A stretch of 37,120 bases of DNA, taken from positions 1-37,120 of the forward strand of contig NZ_BBJO01000044.1 in NCBI RefSeq assembly GCF_000739575.1. The letters run 5' to 3'. The notes under the pieces were generated by a model. That model saw nothing but the letters and a program-made list of their open reading frames with translations. It made no database searches and had not been told where the DNA came from. How positions within the stretch are numbered: the first letter of the stretch is position 1; each line of letters starts with the position of its first letter. Origin of the DNA: Halobellus rufus. Its GTDB lineage: Archaea; Halobacteriota; Halobacteria; Halobacteriales; Haloferacaceae. The position numbers were made by a program, and so were the translations under genes. Positions 9,801 through 14,964 of this stretch are shown here, one piece after another.

Positions 9801-11903
9801 CTCAAGGCGTGCGCCGATGAGATCGAGGCGTTAGGCACCATTATGACCCATCGGGGCGTCGCTGGCGACACTCCCATCCCGGAAACAGACGGTATCTTCG
9901 AGATTGAACTCGCGAAGCACCGTGACGACGTCCCCGGCGACGAGGGCTACGCCATTCGGTTGACTCCCGAGGGTGCTCGTCTCCTTCTCGAAAACGTGTT
10001 TTCGACTGGCTGGGTCGCAACCGCTGGGACCGATACTCACGATACCGGCCTTCGAGACGCTATGACGGCACTCGAAGACGCAGTCCCCACCCGAGTCAGT
10101 GGCCGGATCATCGACCAAGACACCGGGGACATCCCGGACGCCGTCCTCACAGTCTTCGCCAGCGAGCCTACGGAGTGCTTCGCTGACGACATCATCTCAT
10201 GCACAGTCGAAGAGGAGACCGACCCACGTCGACACCCCACGAAGAAACTCCGTAACCTCAAGAAGGCGCTTAACACTACTACGAAGAGTGGCGAATGTCG
10301 CCTCCCCATCTTCGTCGCCGAAACGCCGTGGGACGAAGACGCGGGGTGCCCCGACCTTGGACCTGCAACCGCATTATCGAACATCCTCCGTGATCCGATG
10401 AACACTCAGTGGTCGGGTCGCCGGTTCTACTCGCAATCGAACACGCCAATCGAATTCGACGGCGGCGCCCGCGACGGCGGTGTCACCGCTGTCGTCCCCC
10501 GATCGATCGAAGAGGGCGCAGGCACATCAATCTGGATTCGCGACCCGGACCCCGACTCGAACGATTGCCTCCTCGTCGACCCGACTGCCGACGACATCGG
10601 CCACCCCGACGACGAGGATATTCACCTCCGTATCGCCCCCGGTGACTTCCAGAACCTCACTCCCTCGAGCATCCCGTACCGGGCTACCTGTCCCCCGGGA
10701 AGTGCAAACGAGTCAGCTCGCTACATCGTTGAGACTCCGGGAAGCGAGCAGACGTACAAGTACGAGACGGAAGAGCGGTTCCGTGAGGATTGGGTCCGCG
10801 TCAACAAGCCATTCGTACCCGACATCAAGTTCCGGCACCCGGACTATCCGGAAACCGCATATGCCATCCTCGTCCGATACGAGCTGCCCCGCGCCGGCGA
10901 CGACGCACAGGCACGTATTGCCTGGTTCGATCATCGGACCTCGGGCGACGAGGAGATGGGGACGCTTCGGCCCGTCGAGGACCTCATCGAAGCGATTCAG
11001 ACGGGCGAACTCAAGCCGGCGTCCGCTGGCCCTGGAACGGCACCCGAGAGGACTCACGAAGATGAAGTCTCGACCGACGAAGCACAAGACTCTGAAGTGG
11101 ATGAGGAAGACACTGGCGCGTCATCATCGACGGACGAGGCACCAGACGAATCCACTCCCGAGCCATCCGACAACAAGGACGAAGAGCTTGACGGCGATGA
11201 TACTGACACAACGCAGTCCGAGGAGGGAGAGACAGACGATACTTCCGAACCACTCCAGGATGAGGGGAAAGCAGCTACCGCCGCGTTCCTCGCGGCTTAC
11301 CTCCGTCCTGCACCGAACAACGTCGTGGACGTGGATATCGCCTTCGACCGTTGTCAGGAATTCGCGAGCACGCACAACCTCGTCTCACCAGAATCAGAGG
11401 ACGAGTTCGCAGAAACGATCGATTCCCTCTTCGATGCGTTCGACACGGACACCGGAATCGACGGAGACCTCTTCGACATCGATCGCGACGTCATCAGTGC
11501 CCTCGAAGAGGGATTCAATATCGTCTCAACGTCAGGTGGAAACGAAGACAGCACTCGAACCGTTATATTGGGTGTGAAGATGGTTGATCCCACAGAAGAA
11601 GACACGTCGTTCTTGACGGAAGCAGCGCCCGAGCAGTCGGCAGGTGGTGCGGCGTTCATTGCGAACCAGCTCACGTCCGACCCTGACGGAGCGCTTCCGA
11701 GTTCGGAAACCTATGACGAATACGTCGACACCGTCACCGACTGGGGATTCGAGTCTCTCCCTGACCGAGGTTCGAGTGTGACGTTCAAACGGTTCCTCCA
11801 AATCTGGGGTGCGGTGCTGTTCGGCGTCTCGGTCGAACGGAAACGCCGGCGGATCGACGGGTCGCCTACGCGGTGCTATACGCACCTCGAGTGGCGCGAG
11901 TAG
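3867..11903 (+). CDS. Giant membrane-anchored VirD4/TraG/HerA-like ATPase (2,678 residues)
   Basis: The N-terminus is Ser/Pro/Arg-rich, followed by a membrane helix (about 61-83). An external region to about residue 310 contains two copies of a roughly 40-residue motif (LSIFPEDATQAREAA... and LSVFPEDARAVRFAA..., each ending in a Tyr/Trp-rich stretch). A second helix spans about 318-344, and the rest should be cytoplasmic. The ATPase core has Walker A GLPGSGKS near residue 1088 and Walker B VSVFIDEAG near 1453, then SLAVQTPDQL, a layout typical of conjugative coupling proteins and HerA/TraC-type motors. Very acidic linkers separate further domains. The last 220 residues hold two related segments, the second ending in ERKRRRIDG, which resemble the winged-helix end of P4/D5-type primase-helicases. 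Coupling proteins are usually 600-900 residues, so the length is exceptional. A DNA-translocation or conjugation motor is the best inference. Confidence 0.8.
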   Translation: MPTLPAFTRAWLSPAPLTDDHTQSPPDTRTDRTSPPSRSVEPTQTSRSPRSGRPRNRRPLYGVLLTLCVIGILLTAATGPAIAAHPADSTSTTESQNLSSTSLQSTNATSPCQIQNNNSYGWTEHYACIQVHLYQQDQDLSIFPEDATQAREAAKNGESAETIEDWLFRYYRTEQYPDWWMPSEEQIEQTPKLKLYPLTNETVHEYETAQSLSVFPEDARAVRFAATHNATVNELRMALLNYYAVQWDQGWRPDSESSTTTTANTSAGGGSNGGESEATAESSSSPAWYAPYLSGIVDAANQFRGWMSGVQEFIGGLLIWSFKNPIIAGIVIFTSLVVFLLLGVARRMRRTWTAMLAVWSRFVRAIVWVADTIGIGTIRRTQIKFFRFRRTLNVYAHAFAAMTGWAIREGFHRVDRTITDYVTDEDSRTWSYIAPPAHARASSAADAAVSETTYAKSKRLLDPLDAPAVYELDEDEPPRPGDDLWYRITASDQPASPETITKQIEGLPNLTDGLEVIIRSAPHDPEIGGEESELQTTEGDGTRLAIEVLIHFIEDGQTSTLDRTKHNWVRQAFGGPDYDVTPVSTTLQRLLRARPYRRCKHLLGNDAPPSATFPWNNAQSSDAATDGGRTIGEDTPTPSERAAAAEAIPQRYFREHLEDQFTAVCPEAPVSYPLGSRGTRRWDFLQRLNVFDETAAEEAPPMEAALDALLETDEPALLRARITSAGDLSDLIRQKLDVIEGEESTQFDKRTNRRGRSRATPSSGENTTEEDRAAARERESSRVRGEVASAEGTRNEELQNKGVTRSFKVTMDVFTQPTPFLNDALEETAGGSVEPSSEAHPVPSPLFHSDGDSTSASTNTASDGGVFTEEQPDLNEIDSTADLSGSDADIETLASRGDTLRVTPETLAEAAASQRTTARDDAWRLAKTWATAADGEFNKLTEPPENSRLAKWARQFGWRRHTLGQLRDSYRFHRAQEYAGRAPTFGLHYSLRRRWPIVLAAADELPSFTALPSTSAVSDDLAAHMERQLSHTAPLSELSPAEDNEIIGTDIDGATLGYAFDRLHARDLARPVKHRTDYMDRSILHQGLPGSGKSVDQAHEIVERRKATNGPIIIYAGPGANVGELAVRGLLDEFGEDWVREHVHWFDMPEVLPGLTVFDTRPAQQADDAHGNPEAAESVATENISPQRPDIASNDTRWETHGSQVMQTVRKIAELLMGESDFQNARVSRDVLRALGTAGFSPHTYPTGVDGTPAYQRNGSDTSSNTLPTADDLVSGESHSNDGNEDDSRSRQPTVMPFRWGYDASPYVYPLWQLQEQTQQVTELTRLMDPDIPINPKEILPDPGSHAIKRNMETPFNNQQHTAQQILGGVTNRLNALTTDARLAPLFNNTTRRFSFADFLSGDRQNDVLVFDVEDLDPDAQRDFVLTHELLMQYELELYKSFLKEEATADDYYVSVFIDEAGRLVEPDDLAKMIAVARNHSVSLSLAVQTPDQLFDADTDNSVGDDPTYAEIIGNIQTTVVRAGEITRQQAKALCPADLEVEAFMDHVRDLPVDHRLVQYPTPSEGTRSQTIEIARIPLPNWHQDAEEAPEGYDSREDFEEAFREVRADVIDQTNEEYGIPDDESESAVRNRAILNIPELAHHLTIDDPLLPVVLAWATWIVARDPPNGPGEETLHSVSNTDSKLPDLEDPVEPNNDSTIEDSPAEEVSAIDVLSDDAGPDEYTAESVSTSRENDSPSTTSEQPDTLFDSGGWARDQWDEAKTELTQSNTERQTPPSAAESSGPASSLHHVLKGSMTTDEWEELTDLLEKGKSLSPEEWAIHTDLPTYRKDEESIQARALNSRVATLLNQGILTEDEVARIQELIDLARDTGNWPPTAVRDRLDTESETAPADKSSPEQQSATVDNESVSAAIERRRTSERNSVGIDPFDGEEPRPGTYRWVRLDEMYRRLRLEVEKVLATECLNEGERNRRRDALPSLKACADEIEALGTIMTHRGVAGDTPIPETDGIFEIELAKHRDDVPGDEGYAIRLTPEGARLLLENVFSTGWVATAGTDTHDTGLRDAMTALEDAVPTRVSGRIIDQDTGDIPDAVLTVFASEPTECFADDIISCTVEEETDPRRHPTKKLRNLKKALNTTTKSGECRLPIFVAETPWDEDAGCPDLGPATALSNILRDPMNTQWSGRRFYSQSNTPIEFDGGARDGGVTAVVPRSIEEGAGTSIWIRDPDPDSNDCLLVDPTADDIGHPDDEDIHLRIAPGDFQNLTPSSIPYRATCPPGSANESARYIVETPGSEQTYKYETEERFREDWVRVNKPFVPDIKFRHPDYPETAYAILVRYELPRAGDDAQARIAWFDHRTSGDEEMGTLRPVEDLIEAIQTGELKPASAGPGTAPERTHEDEVSTDEAQDSEVDEEDTGASSSTDEAPDESTPEPSDNKDEELDGDDTDTTQSEEGETDDTSEPLQDEGKAATAAFLAAYLRPAPNNVVDVDIAFDRCQEFASTHNLVSPESEDEFAETIDSLFDAFDTDTGIDGDLFDIDRDVISALEEGFNIVSTSGGNEDSTRTVILGVKMVDPTEEDTSFLTEAAPEQSAGGAAFIANQLTSDPDGALPSSETYDEYVDTVTDWGFESLPDRGSSVTFKRFLQIWGAVLFGVSVERKRRRIDGSPTRCYTHLEWRE

Positions 11904-12076
11904 CCTCTTGATTTTCTCTCTCAGTCTACCGCCTCGATCTCCCGTCTAATACTATGAACTCAAACTGATATTTCCGATAATTTCCCTTCTGACGGTGTCC
12001 CTTAATCCTCGATTTTCTAGAACTATTACTGAATAGCATATTTTGGAGAAACCACCGGACGGAACGGTAATACAAT
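11904..12076. other. AT-rich intergenic stretch after the giant ATPase gene
   Basis: The base composition drops sharply compared with the coding DNA on either side. I see no convincing ORF. A pyrimidine-rich TTTTCTCTCTC follows the stop codon and may end transcription. Together with the repeats that follow, this could be the easily melted part of an origin. Confidence 0.4.
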
Positions 12077-12422
12077 ACTGGAACGGTAAATCTGAACGCG
12101 AATCTCTGAGGACTCACAAAATCACCATATAGCGTCGGGATGGTATACTGGAACGTCAATCATTAGCATACACTCCCGAAAAGACCGGATCCTTTTGCAA
12201 ACTGGAACACCGTGCAGTCTTGCAGTTTTCACCGGAAACCTGGACACATCTACGCACCACCACACACCAGCATCTCGATAAACTGGAACGCCTCGCAGTC
12301 TTGCGATTTCGGGCCTATAGTCAACTCCGTGCTCAGAACACCCTTCGAGCGACTTTCCGCACTCTCGAAACTGGAACGCTACGCAGTCTAGTGATTATCC
12401 CCGGCTATTGAGAAACTGGAAC
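12077..12422 (+). repeat. Spaced ACTGGAAC repeats (candidate origin iterons)
   Basis: ACTGGAAC occurs six times in the same orientation, at 12077, 12147, 12201, 12282, 12370 and 12415. In three copies it is followed at exactly the same offset (13 bases from its first base) by GCAGTCTTGC (12214, 12295) or GCAGTCTAGT (12383), giving a 23-base composite element with an AAACTGGAAC core. The repeats sit in an AT-rich, gene-free stretch beside a replication gene block, which is typical of initiator-binding iterons. No orc1/cdc6 or rep gene lies in the window, so the binding protein is unknown. Confidence 0.6.
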
Positions 12423-12471
12423 ACCCCCTTTCCCACTAGTATAGAGGGGGCAGATTCGTGTGAAAGGGGGT
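12423..12471. repeat. Inverted repeat ACCCCCTTTC / GAAAGGGGGT
   Basis: Perfect ten-base arms at 12423-12432 and 12462-12471 enclose 29 bases that include a further GGGGG run. It directly abuts the last ACTGGAAC repeat. Haloarchaeal origin-recognition boxes carry a similar G-string, so this could be part of an origin; it could also be an operator. Confidence 0.45.
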
Positions 12472-13050
12472 ACCGATGTGTTCCGGCGAGCGGGTACCTG
12501 GCAGCGGGTACAGGCTGGCCCCCTGGGCGGTCGTCGAAGACGAGTGTCTGATGCGTATCAGATTGTGGAGAAATCGGTAGCCGAAGCAGAGGTGAATAGC
12601 CGTTGTGTGTCGCGTGGAGAGCGCGGCCTGTCGTAACGTAGGAGCTGGTGGGTGGCGTCGAGGTGTAGCATCGAGCGCGCGTGGGGAACATACGACTTTG
12701 CGTACGAGCGAGTGGGAGTGGATGGTCGTGTCGCGGTGGTGCCTACACTGAGGTCTGCTGGCTATCGCACGGGGAGGTCAGGGTGCGTATCTCAAACAGG
12801 CTAGGGACGTGCTGCGTATCGCGGCTCTCGCCTCGTGGTTCGTTCTCAGCGTGAGGACCGGGCACGGTGACGTCGACTTCGCGAGGGGCTGTCGGCTGTA
12901 CTCGAGGCGGGGGTCGCGCCGTCGTGAGACGCCGTGGGCTGTCGATAGAGCATAGTGGTGTGGCCTCGGCGGCCGAGTGGTCGCTGTCGCCACCGCGTTC
13001 CGGCGTGACGGCCGTCGGCTCGCTGCTCTGGCGCGTATGGATGCCCAATC
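12472..13050. other. GC-rich gene-free stretch
   Basis: No reading frame here has the acidic composition of the neighbouring proteins, and frames stay open on both strands simply because the DNA is GC-rich. Minor structure only: a short direct repeat of GCGGGTAC near 12490 and 12505 and a small CTGAT-GCGT-ATCAG hairpin near 12548. Confidence 0.5.
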
Positions 13051-13113
13051 GGTGTGTCTCGAGAAGGGTGCCGCGCGCGTCGGGGTCGCGCGCGCTTTGG
13101 ATCGAGACCGCCG
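13051..13113 (-). repeat. Possible reversed member of the hairpin array
   Basis: Read on the minus strand, GTCTCGA (13108-13102) pairs with TCGAGAC (13062-13056) and encloses a seven-base CGCGCGC stem. Between the two stems, on the 3' side, lies CCCTTC, the one sequence invariant in the units with the internal loop at 13332-14712. The 5' side of the internal loop does not match, so membership is tentative. Confidence 0.35.
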
Positions 13114-13202
13114 CGACGAGCAGAGCTCGTCGGACGGTCTCCGTGGGTGAATTAGGACCGCGTCGTAGCGGCGGCTGATTTCCGGGACCTGCTCCACACG
13201 CT

Positions 13203-13276
13203 CTGGCCGCTGACGGCGGGCCACGATTTCGGGGAATCGCGTAGCTTTCCCCGAAATCGGCCGCCTCACCGGCCAG
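13203..13276 (+). repeat. Hairpin unit 1 (variant without internal loop)
   Basis: An outer CTGGCCG / CGGCCAG stem encloses a perfect 13-base stem, CGATTTCGGGGAA (13224-13236) with its complement at 13247-13259. It has the shared CGATTTCG/CGAAATCG stem but lacks the internal loop and inner CCCGC stem of the other units. Confidence 0.7.
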
Positions 13277-13331
13277 TCCGTGGGAGCCGATGTCGTCCAC
13301 TCACCCGCCGAAGTCCGCGGATTGCGCGGTC

Positions 13332-13412
13332 ACGAGACACCGACGCGAACCGGACCCTACCCGCGAGCGCAACCCGCTCGCGGGTCCCTTCCAGTCCGCG
13401 ACGGCGCCTCGT
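13332..13412 (+). repeat. Hairpin unit 2
   Basis: The outer ACGAG / CTCGT and CCGACGCG / CGCGACGG stems enclose CGGA / TCCG. The internal loop has CCCTTC on its 3' side, and the inner stem ACCCGCGAGCG / CGCTCGCGGGT is a perfect 11 bp. Confidence 0.7.
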
Positions 13413-13528
13413 AACACCGCTCATCGAGCGGATTCGGCGGCCTCGGGAGACATCGGGTCGTGCTACGACCAGGTTTCCTCACTCGGTCGGCCCCCTTGCG
13501 CTGGCGCGTGCAGTAGCGCGCGCCGCGC

Positions 13529-13642
13529 ACTCACCGGGAGGGGCCGCCGGAGCCACCAGCGATTTCCGCGGACCCTACCCGCCCCCACCGGGGCGGGTCC
13601 CTTCCACGGAAATCGGGCGCCTCTGTCGGCCTCCCGGCGAGT
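13529..13642 (+). repeat. Hairpin unit 3
   Basis: The outer stem CCGGGAGG (13534-13541) pairs with CCTCCCGG (13630-13637), extended by ACTC/GAGT. The middle stem is CGATTTCCG (13560-13568) / CGGAAATCG (13607-13615). The internal loop is CGGACCCT opposite CCCTTCCA, and the inner stem starts with ACCCGCCCC. Confidence 0.75.
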
Positions 13643-13721
13643 CGGGGCGAAGCCGGGCACGGGGCCTGCCGAGCCGAAGGCACGGGAGATCGCGTCGCTC
13701 ACTCCGTTCGCCTGAGTCATA

Positions 13722-13836
13722 CGTCGCCAGCACGCTGAACCGGACCGGGTCACGATTTCGCGCGATACCTTCCCGCGCTCGCAAGCTCGCGCGGGCCCCT
13801 TCCACACGAAATCGACCGGTTCAGCGCGCGGCGACG
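13722..13836 (+). repeat. Hairpin unit 4
   Basis: Outer stems are CGTCGCC / GGCGACG and a perfect 11-bp CGCTGAACCGG (13733-13743) / CCGGTTCAGCG (13816-13826). The middle stem is CGATTTCG / CGAAATCG. The internal loop is GATACTT opposite CCCCTTCCACA, and the inner stem is CCCGCGC / GCGCGGG. Confidence 0.75.
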
Positions 13837-13855
13837 CACGACTCAGCCCGGCCAT

Positions 13856-13987
13856 ATGCGGCCGATTCATCTGCGTTCACCGACCCGCACCCGGACCTCG
13901 ATTCCGGCAGACACTACCCGCCTTCGGCGGGTCCCTTCTCCCGGAATCGGCCGTGCGCGGCTGGTTCACGTTGTTCATCGGCCGCAT
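13856..13987 (+). repeat. Hairpin unit 5
   Basis: The outermost stem ATGCGGCCGAT (13856-13866) / ATCGGCCGCAT (13977-13987) is perfect. The middle stem is CGATTCCGG (13899-13907) / CCGGAATCG (13941-13949). The loop CAGACACTA lies opposite TCCCTTCTC, and the inner stem is ACCCGCC-TTC-GGCGGGT. Confidence 0.75.
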
Positions 13988-14079
13988 CTGCCGGGTTCGC
14001 GACTCCCGTACCTCGACGGGCAGGGCCCCGCACCGGGCTTCGTTCTGGCGGTACGGGCCACCCGCCAGAAGCCGCCGAG

Positions 14080-14096
14080 CAAAAATTAATTTCTTT
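14080..14096. other. AT-rich island inside the hairpin array
   Basis: CAAAAATTAATTTCTTT at 14080-14096 is the only AT-rich spot in more than 1.5 kb of GC-rich DNA, between hairpin units 5 and 6. It could be a promoter (TATA-like AAAATTAA) or a melting site. Confidence 0.35.
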
Positions 14097-14121
14097 CCTC
14101 TTAAGCGTCCACGGGACGGGC

Positions 14122-14242
14122 GGGGGAAGCCGCCGTGCCGTTCCTGACCTGGCACGATCTCAGCGGACCCTACCCGCGCTCACACGTTCGCGCGGGTCCC
14201 TTCCACTGACATCGGCCAGCTCACGACGGCAGCCGGCTCCCC
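14122..14242 (+). repeat. Hairpin unit 6
   Basis: Outer stems are TGCCGT (14136-14141) / ACGGCA (14226-14231) and TGAcCTGGC / GCCAGcTCA. The middle stem CGATcTCAG / CTGAcATCG differs in sequence from other units but still pairs. The internal loop is GGACCCT opposite CCCTTCCA, and the inner stem starts with ACCCGCG. Confidence 0.75.
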
Positions 14243-14252
14243 TGCCGGTACC

Positions 14253-14292
14253 CGACGGCGCTCGCGCTATCACACACGCGCGAGCGCCGTCG
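14253..14292. repeat. Simple 14-bp perfect hairpin
   Basis: CGACGGCGCTCGCG (14253-14266) pairs perfectly with 14279-14292 around a 12-base loop. It lies between array units 6 and 7 and lacks the shared internal-loop motif. Confidence 0.65.
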
Positions 14293-14304
14293 TTCCGACA
14301 AACT

Positions 14305-14398
14305 CGAGGCCCTGACGCGGGCCGCGATTCCGCGGAGATACTTCCCGCGCTTCGCGCGGGCCCCTTCTCCACGGAATCGGCCGCCTCAGTACCTCTCG
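14305..14398 (+). repeat. Hairpin unit 7
   Basis: The outer stem CTGAcGCGG (14312-14320) pairs with CCGCcTCAG (14381-14389). The middle stem is CGATTCCG / CGGAATCG. The internal loop is GGAGATACTT opposite CCCCTTCTCCA, and the inner stem is CCCGCGC-TTC-GCGCGGG. Confidence 0.75.
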
Positions 14399-14491
14399 CC
14401 GTGTCGGAAGGAACGCTTAAGAGGAAACCATCCCCCCCACTTGTCGGATATGAACTGCACGTCTTGGGGAGACCACTTGCCGGATGCCTCT

Positions 14492-14591
14492 GGCGCGTGC
14501 ATTCCCCTGATCGCGGCCGCCTTCGGCAGACACTACCCGCCTTCGGCGGGTCCCTTCTCCCGAACGCGCCCGCGTCAGGGGTGCACCCGCC
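14492..14591 (+). repeat. Hairpin unit 8
   Basis: The outer stem TGCAttCCCCTGA (14498-14510) pairs with TCAGGGGTGCA (14575-14585). The middle stem GGCCGCcTTCGG / CCcGAAcGCGCC has a changed sequence but preserved pairing. The internal loop and inner stem are the same as in unit 5. Confidence 0.75.
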
Positions 14592-14604
14592 GGACGCCTT
14601 CCAG

Positions 14605-14712
14605 CTTGTGGCGCTGGGCGCGGGCCTCGATTCCGGCAGACACTACCCGCGGCGCATCCGGTCGGTGCGCCGCGGGTCCCTTCTCCCGAAATCGGCCGCG
14701 CCAGCGGCCAAG
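14605..14712 (+). repeat. Hairpin unit 9
   Basis: Outer stems are CTTG / CAAG and CGCTGG / CCAGCG. The middle stem is CGATTCCGG opposite CCCGAAATCG. The loop CAGACACT lies opposite CCCTTCTC. The inner stem ACCCGCGGCGCA / TGCGCCGCGGGT is a perfect 12 bp with a nine-base loop. Confidence 0.75.
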
Positions 14713-14852
14713 ACGCACAGTCCCTTCCAACTGTTGAGGGGGATTGAAATCATAGAGTCAGGTAGCCCGTGACAGGGCGTCGGGCCGTCGGCAGGCGGCG
14801 CCGGGCGGTCGGCGTGCGGAACGTCGGCCGCTCCGGCGCGCCCCGCGGTGGG

Positions 14853-14880
14853 TTTGTTCGCCCCTCCGCGGGGTGAAGGG
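14853..14880 (+). promoter_or_regulatory. Shared promoter element, copy A
   Basis: TTTGTT at 14853, then CCCC, TCCGC and GGGGTGA; GGTGA occupies bases 20-24 from the first T. The downstream ATG (14965) is 112 bases away, so this copy would give a leader of about 80 bases. Confidence 0.6.
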
Positions 14881-14964
14881 TGTACGAATACACCCGTCGG
14901 TCGGCGGTCAGAAGACGGGCGCGATGGAGCGCGCCCGACAGGGGATCACTCCCCGGATACAGCA

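Larger units (their letters stand above)
14094..14427. repeat. 15-bp inverted repeat bracketing hairpin units 6 and 7
   Basis: TTTCCTCTTAAGCGT at 14094-14108 is exactly the reverse complement of 14413-14427. Each arm contains the palindrome CTTAAG. The enclosed 304 bases hold two array hairpins and one simple hairpin. No target-site duplication is seen, so protein-binding sites are a better guess than transposon ends. Confidence 0.55.

Noticed and set aside
12220..12411. 63-residue open frame over the iterons
   Set aside because: It is basic and generated largely by the repeats themselves; no promoter or ribosome-binding site, and composition unlike neighbours.
12195..12425. CRISPR-like array (repeated AAACTGGAAC with spaced intervals)
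   Set aside because: Only three copies extend to 23 bases, they are imperfect, the spacing is 58-65 bases and uneven, and no cas genes are present. Iterons fit better.
14094..14427. Terminal inverted repeats of a small MITE-like transposon
   Set aside because: No flanking target duplication, and the interior consists of array units that also exist outside the arms.
13203..14712. Integron attC sites
   Set aside because: The hairpins are imperfect palindromes, but the conserved attC core triplets are not seen, there are no cassette genes between them, and no integron integrase is in the window.
14728..14752. GGGGGATTGAAAT resembling the end of a CRISPR repeat
   Set aside because: It occurs once, with no second copy nearby.
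12743..14772. Several long open frames on both strands in the hairpin array (for example 13290-13715 and 12743-13300)
   Set aside because: All are Arg/Pro/Ala-rich, overlap on opposite strands and are explained by high GC. Stem sequences pair across them, which fits non-coding structure.
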